Shown here: positions 25,638 through 36,328 of the stretch, in pieces | How the letters are laid out: the number at the start of each line of letters is the position of its first letter | Position numbering within the stretch: position 1 is the first letter of the stretch | Source of the DNA: Robertmurraya massiliosenegalensis JC6 | Lineage (GTDB): Bacteria > Bacillota > Bacilli > Bacillales > Cytobacillaceae | Assembly (NCBI RefSeq): GCF_000311725.1 | Contig: NZ_HE978511.1 | Coordinates: 263,498-327,497 of the forward strand | Length of the DNA: 64,000 bases | Direction: 5' to 3' | Translations under genes and position numbers: made by a program | Notes under the pieces: generated by a model | Told to the model about the DNA's origin: nothing | What the model saw: only the letters and a program-made list of their open reading frames with translations | Databases searched by the model: none

Positions 25638-27644
25638 TTATTTGTTAAGCATTGCTTTAACTCTCGCTACAACATTTTGAACAGTAAATCCGTACTCTTC
25701 CATGATTTTTTCACCTGGAGCTGATGCACCAAATTGATCAATTGCTAAAACATCGCCTTCATCACCTGTGTAACGGTGCCAACCTAGGGATGTTGCCATT
25801 TCAATTCCTAAACGTTTCTTCACACTCTTCGGAATAACACTTTCCTTATATTCCTGAGATTGTTTTTCAAAACGATGCCATGAAGGCATACTTACAACAG
25901 AAGCATGAATACCCTCACTCTCAAGAGACTTTTGTGCTTCAACTGCTAAAGATACTTCAGATCCTGTAGCAAGTAAAAGCACATCAGGGGTGTCCGTATT
26001 AGCAGGTGAAACAACATAGGCACCCTTAGAAACACCTTCATAGGCATTCTCTGCTGTCTTATTCAATGTTGGTAAGTTTTGTCGAGTAAGTACAAGCGCT
26101 GTTGGACGATCTGTTGATTCAACTGCAAGCTTCCATGCAGCAGCTGTTTCATTCCCATCCGCTGGGCGTAATACATCGAGATTTGGCATCGCTCTTAAGC
26201 TAGCTAACTGTTCTACAGGCTCGTGGGTTGGTCCATCTTCACCGACCGCAATACTATCATGTGTAAATACGTAAGTGACTGGTAAGTTCATTAGTGCAGC
26301 TAAACGGATAGCTGGACGTAAGTAATCTGAGAACACAAAGAATGTTCCACCGAATACTTTTAATCCACCATGAAGAGCCATTCCGTTCAAGGCAGCTCCC
26401 ATTGCGAATTCACGCACTCCAAACCAAATATTTCTTCCTTCAAATGTCTCAGGTGTGAAATCACCCACACCTTTAATCGTCGTCTTATTCGAACCAGCTA
26501 AGTCAGCTGAACCACCGATTAAGTATGGAAGATTCTTAGCAATTGCATTTAACGCTTCTCCAGAGGACGCACGGCTTGCTAAGCTCTTACCTTCTTCATA
26601 AACTGGTAAATCTTGATCCCAACCTTCAACTAAAGTACCATTGTTAGCTGTTTCAAACTGAGTAGCTAATTCTGGATGTGCTTTCTTGTAAGAAGCAAAT
26701 AAATCATTCCACTCTTTTTCTTTCTTTTCCCCATTTTCCGCAACAAGCTGTTTAAATTGCTCGTATACTTCAGTAGGCACATGGAAGTCTTCTTCAAATG
26801 TCCACTGGTAGGCTTCTTTCGTTAGCTGTAATTCATCAGCACCTAATGGAGCACCATGAACATCGGATTTCCCTGATTTATTCGGAGAACCATAACCAAT
26901 GACAGTTCTAACTTCAATCATTGTTGGATGGGTTTCATCACCCTTTGCTTCCTCAAGTGCTTTCGCAATCTCTTCAAGATCATTTCCGTCTTCAACACGA
27001 ATATATTGCCATCCGTAAGATTTGAATCGTTTTTCAATACTTTCAGAGAATGAACGGTCCAAATCACCATCAAGGGAAATATCATTGGAATCATATAACA
27101 CAACTAGCTTGCCGAGTTTTAAATGACCTGCTAGTGAAGCTGCTTCAGCTGAAACACCTTCCATTAAATCGCCATCACCGCAAATACTGTATGTATAATG
27201 GTCAACAAGCTCATAATTCTCTTTATTATAGACAGCGGCCAAATGTCTTTCTGCCATTGCCATCCCAACAGCCATAGAAATTCCTTGACCTAATGGACCT
27301 GTTGTTGCATCAACACCTGCTGTATGACCATATTCAGGGTGTCCTGGAGTTTTACTTCCCCACTGACGAAATTCTTTTAAGTCTTCAATTGAAAGATCAT
27401 AGCCTGACAAATGTAAAAGGCTATATAAAAGCATGGAACCATGTCCAGCAGATAATACGAAACGATCCCGGTTGAACCATTGCGGATTTTTCGGATTATG
27501 GTTCATGTATCTTGTCCATAGTGTGTATGCCATTGGAGCTGCTCCCATAGGCATTCCAGGATGTCCTGAATTCGCCTTCTCAATCGCATCAATGGATAGT
27601 GTTCTTATTGCGTTAACCGATAATGCATCAACTTGTCCAAACAT
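25638..27644 (-). CDS. tkt: Transketolase
   Basis: A 668-residue thiamine-diphosphate enzyme of the pentose phosphate pathway, moving two-carbon units between sugar phosphates. Visible are the N-terminal [11 protein letters not shown], the TPP motif [13 protein letters not shown] ending near [10 protein letters not shown], and the pyrimidine-domain [14 protein letters not shown] and [16 protein letters not shown]. Length is usual for the family. It would receive xylulose-5-phosphate made by the xylAB products encoded further right. Confidence 0.97.
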   Translation of the reverse strand: MFGQVDALSVNAIRTLSIDAIEKANSGHPGMPMGAAPMAYTLWTRYMNHNPKNPQWFNRDRFVLSAGHGSMLLYSLLHLSGYDLSIEDLKEFRQWGSKTPGHPEYGHTAGVDATTGPLGQGISMAVGMAMAERHLAAVYNKENYELVDHYTYSICGDGDLMEGVSAEAASLAGHLKLGKLVVLYDSNDISLDGDLDRSFSESIEKRFKSYGWQYIRVEDGNDLEEIAKALEEAKGDETHPTMIEVRTVIGYGSPNKSGKSDVHGAPLGADELQLTKEAYQWTFEEDFHVPTEVYEQFKQLVAENGEKKEKEWNDLFASYKKAHPELATQFETANNGTLVEGWDQDLPVYEEGKSLASRASSGEALNAIAKNLPYLIGGSADLAGSNKTTIKGVGDFTPETFEGRNIWFGVREFAMGAALNGMALHGGLKVFGGTFFVFSDYLRPAIRLAALMNLPVTYVFTHDSIAVGEDGPTHEPVEQLASLRAMPNLDVLRPADGNETAAAWKLAVESTDRPTALVLTRQNLPTLNKTAENAYEGVSKGAYVVSPANTDTPDVLLLATGSEVSLAVEAQKSLESEGIHASVVSMPSWHRFEKQSQEYKESVIPKSVKKRLGIEMATSLGWHRYTGDEGDVLAIDQFGASAPGEKIMEEYGFTVQNVVARVKAMLNK

Positions 27645-27760
27645 TTATTGTACCCCTCCTATAATTAGCTCACATAAGTGAATTTTCGATAATAATCAAA
27701 TATCTTATTACCTCGGATTTCTACCCTTTCTTAACAGAACGAAATCCACTCTCCCTATTA

Positions 27761-27789
27761 AATATATAGTGGACCACTTGTTTTCTCAA
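27761..27789 (-). promoter_or_regulatory. tkt promoter
   Basis: On the minus strand, TTGAGA (27784-27789), a 17-base spacer and TATATT (27761-27766) form a good sigma-A promoter, about 115 bases before the tkt start. Confidence 0.65.
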
Positions 27790-28038
27790 CAAAAAAGTCC
27801 AATTTGTTCCTATTTTGCCACTTTACATCCCGAACTATGTGTTGATAAATTATAATACAAGGCTGTTTACTTACCTACTATGGTTATTGGAATGGTCATA
27901 ACGCCTGTATTCTAATTTGGACGTAGCACAAGTACCAGTACTACGGATAAAATGTGGTAACTCTTTTCCCTTGCCACGTTAAAACTTAGTAATGCCGTTT
28001 AATCGCCATAAGTTTTTTGAAAAGAGCCCAATACAAAA

Positions 28039-28064
28039 AGGAATACAGTCCATTGTATTCCTTC
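28039..28064 (-). terminator. ynzC terminator
   Basis: AAGGAATACA pairs with TGTATTCCTT around six bases, and TTTTTG follows on the minus strand. Confidence 0.75.
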
Positions 28065-28070
28065 AAAAAA

Positions 28071-28304
28071 TTAATGTGATTTGTTTTTATTCTGATATTC
28101 CTTTAGCTTTTTCGGAGTAACGTCATTTCCTTTTGGATCAATAACGGTAACACCCTTTAACGTATTTAACATTGATGAACGAAAAGTCTCCAAATATTCC
28201 TTCCTGAGCATGGACTGTTCTTTTGCTTCTTCTTCTGTTAAACTCCCTTGCTTTGCCTTTTTAGCTAACTCATTAATCCTAGCCAATTTTTCTTTTGATA
28301 GCAT
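28071..28304 (-). CDS. ynzC: YnzC, DUF896 protein
   Basis: A 77-residue protein of the DUF896 family: an N-terminal helical hairpin ([20 protein letters not shown]) and a polar tail with [16 protein letters not shown]. In B. subtilis ynzC belongs to the yneA-yneB-ynzC SOS operon next to lexA, the same order as here. The molecular function is not known. Confidence 0.93.
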   Translation of the reverse strand: MLSKEKLARINELAKKAKQGSLTEEEAKEQSMLRKEYLETFRSSMLNTLKGVTVIDPKGNDVTPKKLKEYQNKNKSH

Positions 28305-28444
28305 ATTTAAGCTCCTTTTTTCTTGATCACGTGTATGGATACTTATATGATAATTGTACTTATAGAAAGAATTGAATGATTCTAATTCACAAAGTAAGCA
28401 AGTTTCATATTACTAGAATCTATACGTGAATACAAGAAAAGAGC

Positions 28445-29427
<983 letters not shown>

Positions 29428-29448
29428 ATTTTTCCACACCTCAAATTA

Positions 29449-29462
29449 AGAATGTATGTTCG
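29449..29462. promoter_or_regulatory. LexA (SOS) box 1, yneA side
   Basis: On the minus strand CGAACATACATTCT fits the Bacillus SOS box CGAACN4GTTCG in the left arm and partly in the right. It sits just upstream of yneA. Confidence 0.6.
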
Positions 29463-29482
29463 TTGTTAAGGTAATTATAATA

Positions 29483-29496
29483 CGAACATTTGTTTT
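29483..29496. promoter_or_regulatory. LexA (SOS) box 2
   Basis: CGAACATTTGTTTT matches CGAACN4GTTCG except for the last two bases. It lies midway between yneA and lexA and can act on both. Confidence 0.7.
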
Positions 29497-29512
29497 TAGT
29501 CAACAAAAAATT

Positions 29513-29526
29513 CGAACTTATGTTTG
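29513..29526. promoter_or_regulatory. LexA (SOS) box 3, lexA side
   Basis: CGAACTTATGTTTG matches the SOS box with one or two mismatches and overlaps the lexA -35, as expected for autorepression. Confidence 0.75.
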
Positions 29527-29552
29527 TATCAGTTGGAAATACATGCTATAAT
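29524..29552 (+). promoter_or_regulatory. lexA promoter
   Basis: TTGTAT (29524-29529), a 17-base spacer and TATAAT (29547-29552), 32 bases before the lexA start codon. Confidence 0.8.
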
Positions 29553-29584
29553 CAAAGCAAGAAATAGAATTCGAGGTGTGTAAT

Positions 29585-30208
29585 ATGGTAAAGCTATCAA
29601 AAAGACAGCAAGATATTCTTGAATTTATAAAAGATGAGGTCAAATTAAAGGGATATCCACCGTCCGTAAGAGAAATCGGGGAAGCTGTTGGCCTCGCATC
29701 TAGCTCAACCGTTCATGGACATTTAGCTAGACTTGAAAGTAAAGGGCTTATCCGCAGGGATCCGACCAAACCACGTGCAATTGAAATTTTAGAAGCTGAT
29801 GAAGAAGCAAATATCCCAAAAAGCAGAGTAGTGAATGTACCAGTAGTTGGAAAAGTAACAGCAGGTTTACCTATCACAGCAATTGAAAACGTTGAAGAAT
29901 TCTTTCCATTACCAGAGCGCTTTGCGGCTGATGATGAACATGTATTTATGCTCGAAATTATGGGCGAAAGTATGATTGAGGCTGGAATTCTAGACGGAGA
30001 TTACGTGATTGTGAGACAGCAGCAATCTGCTAGTAACGGAGATATTGTTGTAGCAATGACTGAAGAAGATGAAGCAACTGTTAAACGCTTCTTTAAAGAA
30101 AAGGACTACATCCGCCTGCAACCGGAAAACTCAACAATGGAACCTATCATCTTAAGAAATGTATCCATTTTAGGTAAAGTAATCGGCGTTTATCGTCATA
30201 TACACTGA
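29585..30208 (+). CDS. lexA: LexA, SOS repressor
   Basis: A 207-residue repressor. The N-terminal winged HTH (about 1-65) includes [20 protein letters not shown]. The self-cleavage site is Ala93-Gly94 in VTAGLP. The serine-lysine dyad is Ser129 (MGESMIEAG) and Lys167 (EATVKRFF). RecA bound to single-stranded DNA triggers cleavage and releases the SOS genes. ATG at 29585 follows GAGGTG. It is autoregulated by the SOS boxes upstream. Confidence 0.97.
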   Translation: MVKLSKRQQDILEFIKDEVKLKGYPPSVREIGEAVGLASSSTVHGHLARLESKGLIRRDPTKPRAIEILEADEEANIPKSRVVNVPVVGKVTAGLPITAIENVEEFFPLPERFAADDEHVFMLEIMGESMIEAGILDGDYVIVRQQQSASNGDIVVAMTEEDEATVKRFFKEKDYIRLQPENSTMEPIILRNVSILGKVIGVYRHIH

Positions 30209-30223
30209 ACATATCAATCTCGC

Positions 30224-30247
30224 AAAAGCAGGTTATCCTGCTTTTTT
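30224..30247 (+). terminator. lexA terminator
   Basis: AAAGCAGG-TTAT-CCTGCTTTTTT: an 8-bp stem with a tetraloop and T run. Confidence 0.85.
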
Positions 30248-30319
30248 CTTTTTCCACGAATGAAATTCTTTACAGTGTGACAAATTAGCTTTAAAGAAAC
30301 CTCGGAGGGACTGATATGT

Positions 30320-30508
30320 ATGAGCAAACTTATTTCTCAATTTTTAATTAGCTTAATTTCCTCTTCACTTGTTATGAAATACAATTTAAAATGGCACAGG
30401 AAAATTATCCTGATGTTCACTCCTCTTTTTCTCCTTTTTACAATATTTCAGACCGAATATATCATTATGCGAGTGAAGGAAAAAGCTGCCAATGAAAAGC
30501 TTTGTTAA
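30320..30508 (+). CDS. Small hypothetical membrane protein
   Basis: A 62-residue candidate gene. It has two short hydrophobic segments (LISQFLISLISSSLVM and IILMFTPLFLLFTIF) separated by a basic loop and a polar C-terminus. GGAGGG lies ten bases before the ATG. I recognise no family. The ribosome site and hydrophobic pattern favour a real gene, but composition alone could produce this. Confidence 0.4.
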   Translation: MSKLISQFLISLISSSLVMKYNLKWHRKIILMFTPLFLLFTIFQTEYIIMRVKEKAANEKLC

Positions 30509-30599
30509 CGGTTTGCTACTAATTCGTTCTAGGGCTGTCCAAAAATTTGAAAATCATTACTAATAAGCAATAATCAATGGAATCCTATTGCTACATACA

Positions 30600-30950
30600 T
30601 CAAAAAATAAACATTTGCAGTATGACTGGTGCCCCTTTTGGCGGCATATCTTCTGTTTTTAATGTGATTTCTCCATTCGCAACTTCATAGCTTTCCTTTG
30701 GTTGCAGTACTCCGTTTATAAAAAGGTTCATGTAAGAGACTTTTGAAGGCTCTAAAATTTCTTGTTTGCCTATTTCAACAAGTCCATCCTCTTCTTTAAA
30801 AACCTTGGAATCTCCATTTGATATCGCAAAATATTCATATACTTTTACTTTTTTAGGGACACGATGGAATGACTTAATTGAAGGCACAGTCGGAATTGTC
30901 AAATATGGTTTTGATGAAGTTCTAGAACGAGTATTTTTTTGAGATACCAT
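30600..30950 (-). CDS. DUF4183 family protein
   Basis: A 116-residue protein with a basic, disordered N-terminus (about 1-35) and a DUF4183 domain (VYEYFAISNGDSKVF, YMNLFINGVLQPKESYEVAN, GAPVILQMF). This family is common in spore-forming Bacillaceae and is often found as the C-terminal part of collagen-like or surface proteins. A spore-surface role is possible but is not shown by the sequence. It is divergent from a second member. Confidence 0.8.
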   Translation of the reverse strand: MVSQKNTRSRTSSKPYLTIPTVPSIKSFHRVPKKVKVYEYFAISNGDSKVFKEEDGLVEIGKQEILEPSKVSYMNLFINGVLQPKESYEVANGEITLKTEDMPPKGAPVILQMFIF

Positions 30951-31101
30951 TCCTTATTCACTCCTTCTTTATTTCTCTTCCCATCAACATTATATAAATT
31001 TGTCCTGAATCGGTGCTTGGACTTATATGATTTACCTTTTAGTTTAGTCAACAAATGATTTGAAGCATAACATGCTAGAAAAGAGGAAAGGAGAGTTGAA
31101 T

Positions 31102-31482
31102 ATGCCTCTACAAATTATGAAACTTGCCATTACTGCTGACTCAACGATCGGTACTTTTCCAACTGTTGAAAGATTTTTCAATGAAGCCGAGGCTCAAGTA
31201 GTAGGTGAAGGCACCTTAACCATTGCTGTTGACGATTTTTGGACGGATACCGGAGCAGATGCCACTACACTTCCAGAATTAGTTGCAGATAATAGTTACA
31301 TTAATGTATATGTGAATGGTGTACTGCAAATGGATGACCTAATTGCCTACACACCAGGTGGTACAGGTGTAGGACAATTAGTCATTAGCGTTCCTGCCGA
31401 TTCAACAATTGAAGCAAGTTCTCCTATTGTCTTAGTCGTTACAAACTTTGCTCCAACTAGTGATACGACGATTATTACGTAA
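31102..31482 (+). CDS. DUF4183 family protein
   Basis: A 126-residue DUF4183 protein with the family pattern SYINVYVNGVLQMDD and SPIVLVVTNF. It is rich in Thr, Ala and Asp with little charge, like secreted or surface structural proteins. ATG at 31102 follows AAAGGAG by about eight bases. It forms a divergent pair with the gene at 30600-30950, whose domain has the same NGVLQ core, so both likely come from one duplication. Confidence 0.82.
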   Translation: MPLQIMKLAITADSTIGTFPTVERFFNEAEAQVVGEGTLTIAVDDFWTDTGADATTLPELVADNSYINVYVNGVLQMDDLIAYTPGGTGVGQLVISVPADSTIEASSPIVLVVTNFAPTSDTTIIT

Positions 31483-31545
31483 TCGAATAAATAAACTCCG
31501 AAATTTCAATGATTATTTTTCGATCAGCCAATTTCTAATATTCAA

Positions 31546-31582
31546 TAAAAAACCCTCAATACAAAAAGTATTGAGGGTTTTT
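31546..31582 (-). terminator. glnA terminator
   Basis: AAAAACCCTCAATA pairs with TATTGAGGGTTTTT; tails on both sides allow bidirectional use for glnA and the DUF4183 gene. Confidence 0.85.
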
Positions 31583-31588
31583 GAAAGA

Positions 31589-32923
31589 TTAATACATTTG
31601 CATATATTGTTCTCTTTCCCATGGATGAACTTGTGTTCTAAACATATCCCATTCGATCTCTTTTGCTTCTAAGAAATGCTCCAGAATGTGCTCTCCAAGT
31701 GCAGCAGTCATTGTTTCGTCTGCCTTAAGTTGATCAAGCGCTTGTGATAAAGTGGCTGGTAAATCAACGATACCTTCTTCAATTCGCTCTTCTCTAGACA
31801 TTACATAGATGTTACGGTCTACTGGAGCTGGAGGAGTTAAGTTGTTCTTAATTCCGTCAAGACCAGCACTTAGTAGTGTAGCCATTGCTAAGTAAGGGTT
31901 AGCAGATGGATCTACGCTTCTTACCTCAACACGAGTGCTTAGACCACGAGAAGCTGGAATACGAATTAATGGTGAACGGTTTCTAGCAGACCATGCTACA
32001 TAACAAGGAGCTTCGTATCCAGGTACTAAACGCTTGTAAGAGTTAATTGTTGGATTTGTTACTGCTGTAAAGGCTGGTGCATGCTTGATAATTCCAGCGA
32101 TAAATTGACGAGCTGTATCACTAAGCTCTAAGTTTCCTGATGGGTCATAGAATGCATTTTCACCATTCTTAAATAATGAAACGTTGCTGTGCATTCCAGA
32201 GCCGTTTACACCGAATAATGGTTTAGGCATGAATGTTGCATGTAAACCATGCTTACGAGCGATCGTTTTCACTACTAGTTTAAAAGTTTGAATTTGATCA
32301 CATGCTGTGATTGCATCTGCATATTTGAAATCAATTTCGTGCTGTCCAGGTGCTACTTCATGGTGAGAAGCTTCAATTTCAAAGCCCATTTCCTCTAATT
32401 CTAACACGATATCACGACGGCAGTTTTCCCCTAAATCAGTTGGTGCTAAGTCGAAGTAACCGCCTGCATCGTTTAGCTCAAGTGTTGGTTCACCTTTTTC
32501 ATCTAACTTGAATAAGAAGAATTCTGGCTCAGGTCCAAGATTGAAATCGGTGAATCCTAACTCTTCCATTTCTTTTAAAATACGACGTAAGTTATTACGC
32601 GGATCTCCTAAGAATGGAGTGCCATCTGGATTGTAAATGTCACAAATTAAACGTGCAACTTTACCTTTTTCAGCAGTCCAAGGGAAGATAACCCATGTAT
32701 CTAAATCAGGATATAAGTACATGTCAGATTCTTCGATACGAACAAATCCTTCAATAGAGGAACCGTCAAACATCATTTTATTGTCTAATGCTTTTTCTAG
32801 CTGACTGATTGGAATCTCAACATTCTTGATAGTTCCTAAAATGTCAGTGAACTGTAGACGGATAAACTTTACGTTTTCCTCACTTGCCAATCGTTTGATA
32901 TCATCTTTTGTAAACTTTGCCAT
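31589..32923 (-). CDS. glnA: Glutamine synthetase, type I-alpha
   Basis: A 444-residue glutamine synthetase making glutamine from glutamate, ammonia and ATP. Recognised blocks are [10 protein letters not shown], the metal-site region [45 protein letters not shown] and [13 protein letters not shown]. The length lacks the adenylylated insert of I-beta enzymes, as is normal in Bacillus. In this group glutamine-bound GlnA also controls GlnR and TnrA. It is the second gene of glnR-glnA. Confidence 0.97.
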   Translation of the reverse strand: MAKFTKDDIKRLASEENVKFIRLQFTDILGTIKNVEIPISQLEKALDNKMMFDGSSIEGFVRIEESDMYLYPDLDTWVIFPWTAEKGKVARLICDIYNPDGTPFLGDPRNNLRRILKEMEELGFTDFNLGPEPEFFLFKLDEKGEPTLELNDAGGYFDLAPTDLGENCRRDIVLELEEMGFEIEASHHEVAPGQHEIDFKYADAITACDQIQTFKLVVKTIARKHGLHATFMPKPLFGVNGSGMHSNVSLFKNGENAFYDPSGNLELSDTARQFIAGIIKHAPAFTAVTNPTINSYKRLVPGYEAPCYVAWSARNRSPLIRIPASRGLSTRVEVRSVDPSANPYLAMATLLSAGLDGIKNNLTPPAPVDRNIYVMSREERIEEGIVDLPATLSQALDQLKADETMTAALGEHILEHFLEAKEIEWDMFRTQVHPWEREQYMQMY

Positions 32924-32990
32924 TCTACTTCCTCCCTATTTTTACTTCTATTAGGCTATTCCCAACTTTTAAAATGCTAGGATACGCCTT

Positions 32991-33401
32991 TTATGACTTA
33001 AAAAAGCGAGACATATCTCCTTGACGAAGGGAAGAACGATTGAAACGACCAGCTTGCATCATTTCACTTCTTAAAATCTTCCTCAATTCATCATCAGATA
33101 ATTCACGTCTTACTTTTTTAGCTTCCTTTTCCATCTCCTCAGTTACCACTTCTTTCTCTTTAACAGAGAAAAGTTGCTTGATCCCAGCAAGATTAACCCC
33201 TTGATCAATAAGATCTTTTATCTCAAGCAAAAGGTCAATATCATTCAGAGAAAACATTCTCCTATTGCCTTCTGTCCGAGCTGGAGAAATCAATTGATGT
33301 TCTTCATAGTAGCGGATTTGCCGAGCAGTTAAATCAGTTAATTGCATCACAATTCCAATTGGAAATAGTGGCATCGTACGACGAATTTCACTTCCGCTCA
33401 T
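32991..33401 (-). CDS. glnR: GlnR, MerR-type nitrogen repressor
   Basis: A 136-residue MerR-family regulator. The HTH includes [24 protein letters not shown] and the wing [12 protein letters not shown]. The C-terminus ends in RQGDMSRFF, the GlnA-sensing tail of GlnR. ATG at 33399-33401 was chosen by comparison with B. subtilis GlnR, which starts at the same place. It represses its own operon during nitrogen excess. Confidence 0.95.
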   Translation of the reverse strand: MSGSEIRRTMPLFPIGIVMQLTDLTARQIRYYEEHQLISPARTEGNRRMFSLNDIDLLLEIKDLIDQGVNLAGIKQLFSVKEKEVVTEEMEKEAKKVRRELSDDELRKILRSEMMQAGRFNRSSLRQGDMSRFFKS

Positions 33402-33434
33402 GCGATTTTCTCTCCACCTTTCTATCATGCTTTT

Positions 33435-33463
33435 ATTATATGTAATGTTAGTTTTTCTGTCAA
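33435..33463 (-). promoter_or_regulatory. glnRA promoter
   Basis: On the minus strand a perfect TTGACA (33458-33463), a 17-base spacer and a perfect TATAAT (33435-33440). A degenerate GlnR half-site (TGACA-N7-TAACA, one mismatch to TGTNAN7TNACA) overlaps the -35 and spacer. Confidence 0.88.
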
Positions 33464-33467
33464 CAGA

Positions 33468-33484
33468 TGTTAGGTTATATTACA
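33468..33484. promoter_or_regulatory. GlnR/TnrA operator
   Basis: TGTTAGGTTATATTACA fits TGTNAN7TNACA exactly and lies just upstream of the -35 of glnRA, as in B. subtilis. Confidence 0.8.
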
Positions 33485-33539
33485 TGATTTTTTTAAAGTT
33501 TATTTTTTTGGGCTATTTACCTAGTATTTTTCCTGCCAT

Positions 33540-34811
33540 CTATTCTATAATGAGTAGTTTCTTTTCTAATAAATGGTTTAATGCGATGCAAATAGCCATT
33601 TTGACATGGGAATATGTTAGTCCTCCTTGTACATACGCCACATATGGTGGACGTGTCGGACCATCGGCAGTTAATTCGATACTTGCACCTTGGATAAATG
33701 TTCCTGCCGCCATAATAACGTCATCTTCATAGCCTGGCATATAGCTAGGGTATGGTGTTACATGCGAATTAATCGGAGAGGAAAATTGAATTGCTTGGCA
33801 AAAAGCAACCATTTTCTCCCGATCATCAAACTGAACGGACTGAATTAAATCTGTTCGCGGAGCATTCCACTTCGGATTCGTGTTCATCCCTAGCTTCTCC
33901 AGTGTCGCTGCAGTTAGGATCGCTCCCTTTAACGCTTGTCCAACGATATGTGGAGCCATAAAAAACCCCTGATACATTTCTTGCAGGCTATAGAGGGAAG
34001 CTCCTGCTTCTCTTCCTATTCCAGGAGATGTAAGTCGATACGAACAGGCTTCAACCCATTCCTCTTTCCCTACAATGTAGCCACCGGTCTTTGCAAGTCC
34101 TCCACCTGGATTCTTAATAAGTGAACCTGCCATTAAGTCTGCCCCAACATGACAAGGCTCTAAATCCTCCACAAATTCCCCATAACAATTATCAACAAAC
34201 ACCACGACATTCGGATTAATTGCTTTAACAAAATCGATCATTTCTTTTATTTGTTTCACCGTAAAGGAAGGGCGATTCGCATAGCCTTTAGAACGTTGAA
34301 TGCCAATCATTTTTGTATTTTCTTTCATTGCAACTTCGATTGCAGGATAGTCGACATCCCCTTCTAAAGTTAAGGGAACACTATTATATGAAATTCCATA
34401 TTCTTTAAGCGATCCTACTCCACTTCCCCTAATGCCGACTATTTCTTCAAGTGTATCATAAGGCTTTCCAGTTATATAAAGTAGCTCTTCTCCTGGTCTA
34501 AGAACCCCAAAGAGGGCGATGGAAATGGCGTGTGTTCCTGAAATGATTTGTGGTCTAACCAACCCTGCTTCTCCACCTAAAACCTCTGCATAAATAGTTT
34601 CTAATGTGTCCCTTCCGATATCATCGTACCCATATCCTGTTGTCGGAATAAAGTGGGAGTCACTTACACGATGATTTTGAAAACTAGAGAGGACACGAAA
34701 TTGATTACGGTCAATTCTTTCATCAATCTCCTTGTGTATTCCTTGTACCTGTACTTCTACTTCTCTGATTACTTTTTCTAATTGATCCCCGAAGGTTAAT
34801 TGTTGAAACAT
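33540..34811 (-). CDS. ynbB: YnbB, PLP-dependent methionine gamma-lyase-like (aluminium resistance) protein
   Basis: A 423-residue fold-type I PLP enzyme of COG4100. Key features are the phosphate-binding SGTHAISIALFGVL, the Asp contact in VVFVDNCYGEFVE and the Schiff-base Lys in MAGSLIKNPGGGLAKTGGY. The family is often named aluminium resistance protein from an old phenotype; a sulfur amino acid lyase activity is more likely but the substrate is not proven. It sits between hflX and glnR as in B. subtilis. Confidence 0.9.
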   Translation of the reverse strand: MFQQLTFGDQLEKVIREVEVQVQGIHKEIDERIDRNQFRVLSSFQNHRVSDSHFIPTTGYGYDDIGRDTLETIYAEVLGGEAGLVRPQIISGTHAISIALFGVLRPGEELLYITGKPYDTLEEIVGIRGSGVGSLKEYGISYNSVPLTLEGDVDYPAIEVAMKENTKMIGIQRSKGYANRPSFTVKQIKEMIDFVKAINPNVVVFVDNCYGEFVEDLEPCHVGADLMAGSLIKNPGGGLAKTGGYIVGKEEWVEACSYRLTSPGIGREAGASLYSLQEMYQGFFMAPHIVGQALKGAILTAATLEKLGMNTNPKWNAPRTDLIQSVQFDDREKMVAFCQAIQFSSPINSHVTPYPSYMPGYEDDVIMAAGTFIQGASIELTADGPTRPPYVAYVQGGLTYSHVKMAICIALNHLLEKKLLIIE

Positions 34812-34826
34812 GCTGTTCTCCTTCTA

Positions 34827-36113
34827 TCAAGAAATATCATTTTGTGTCTTTGCATGAATGGAGTATTTATGAAGCTGACCAAGTATTTGATGGTCCGTTA
34901 AACAATAGCCTTTGCAAACGTATACTTGTTTTTCCTCATCAAAGTTAAGTTCTCTTAAGATCGTCTCGTTCTTCAGTTGGGACAAAAGCTTCCCTTCTAC
35001 TGAAGGCACCTCAACATGATAGAACTCCATTGATTGCAGTACAATCTGCTCAATCTTTTTCTTTAATGTGATTCGATCGAACTCGTCAAATGCACTGATA
35101 AGAATCGAATCCGTTTTTGCTGTCGGGACAAAATTTTCATGCTGCCTATCCCTTTTATTGTACACCGTTAGTTGAGGAATTTGTTGGACTTCTAAATCCT
35201 CCAATAACTTGTGGACAGTTTGTTCGTGCTGAAAATAATCTTCATTCGACATATCGACGAGATGGAGAATTAAATCTGCCTCCCGTACTTCTTCTAGGGT
35301 TGAGCGAAAGGCCGCAATTAACGTGGTCGGCAAGTCTTGAATAAACCCTACTGTATCTGTTAGAAGGGTCCCAAACCCACTTGGCAAAATCATTTTCCTT
35401 GTCATCGGATCAAGGGTCGCAAATAATTGATTTTCTTCAAACGAGTTAGCTTCTGTCAAACGGTTGAATAATGTTGATTTTCCCGCATTTGTATAGCCTA
35501 CCAAAGCAATTTGGAATGCCTTATTTTTCTTGCGTCTTTCTCGATAACGTTCACGGTGCAAAACAATGACACTAAGCTGAGACTTAATATCATCAATTCT
35601 TCGACGAATATGACGACGATCACTTTCTAACTTCGTTTCACCTGGTCCCCTTGTGCCGATTCCTGCCCCTAGTCTTGAAAGCTGAAGCCCTTGTCCACCA
35701 AGTCTCGGGAGAAGATACTGAAGCTGAGCAAGTTCAACCTGTAACTTGCCCTCTTTGGAGCGAGCTCTCGTGGCAAATATATCTAAGATCAATTGTGTCC
35801 GATCGATGATCCGTGCTTCGAGTTCTGAAGACAGATTTCTCACCTGACTGGGAGACAATTCATCATTGAATATAATCAACTCGATTTCAAGCTCCTCTTC
35901 AAGCGCTTTCAACTCAGCAACCTTGCCTTTTCCTATGTATGTAGATGGATGAATCCGCTCTCTCTTTTGAATTAATTTCGCCACTACTTTTCCTTTTGCA
36001 GTTTCAGTTAGGGATTCTAACTCGTCCATTGAATATTGATAGCGAAGGTCATCTTCCGTCGTTTGGCATCCTACGATGACCACTTTTTCAATGCTCATTT
36101 CCTTATCCAACAA
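34827..36113 (-). CDS. hflX: HflX, ribosome-associated GTPase
   Basis: A 428-residue GTPase. The N-terminal HflX domain ([27 protein letters not shown]) is followed by a helical linker with [20 protein letters not shown]. The G domain has P-loop [12 protein letters not shown]3 DTVGF and G4 NKRD. HflX splits stalled ribosomes under stress in bacteria. The start is TTG at 36111-36113, ten bases after AGGAGG; ATG at 36098 is the alternative. Confidence 0.95.
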   Translation of the reverse strand: MLDKEMSIEKVVIVGCQTTEDDLRYQYSMDELESLTETAKGKVVAKLIQKRERIHPSTYIGKGKVAELKALEEELEIELIIFNDELSPSQVRNLSSELEARIIDRTQLILDIFATRARSKEGKLQVELAQLQYLLPRLGGQGLQLSRLGAGIGTRGPGETKLESDRRHIRRRIDDIKSQLSVIVLHRERYRERRKKNKAFQIALVGYTNAGKSTLFNRLTEANSFEENQLFATLDPMTRKMILPSGFGTLLTDTVGFIQDLPTTLIAAFRSTLEEVREADLILHLVDMSNEDYFQHEQTVHKLLEDLEVQQIPQLTVYNKRDRQHENFVPTAKTDSILISAFDEFDRITLKKKIEQIVLQSMEFYHVEVPSVEGKLLSQLKNETILRELNFDEEKQVYVCKGYCLTDHQILGQLHKYSIHAKTQNDIS

Positions 36114-36328
36114 ATAGTTTCCTCCTATTTTTCAGCCTCTTATTAGTGAGTACTTTAAGCAAAAATGTTAGTAAAGAATACACTCCGACTTCATCATATC
36201 AAAAAAAATAACGCAACACGAATTTGTAAGAAATATTTCTTGAACAAATAACTTTCTAAGGGAACATCTTCCATGTTAAAATCATATTGTTTTGCAATGT
36301 GAATGACAGCTTAGAGGAGAGTACAAGT

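Larger units (their letters stand above)
27645..28070. other. Gene-free stretch between ynzC and tkt
   Basis: About 425 bases holding the tkt promoter and the ynzC terminator. No gene or RNA fold was recognised in the middle. Confidence 0.45.
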
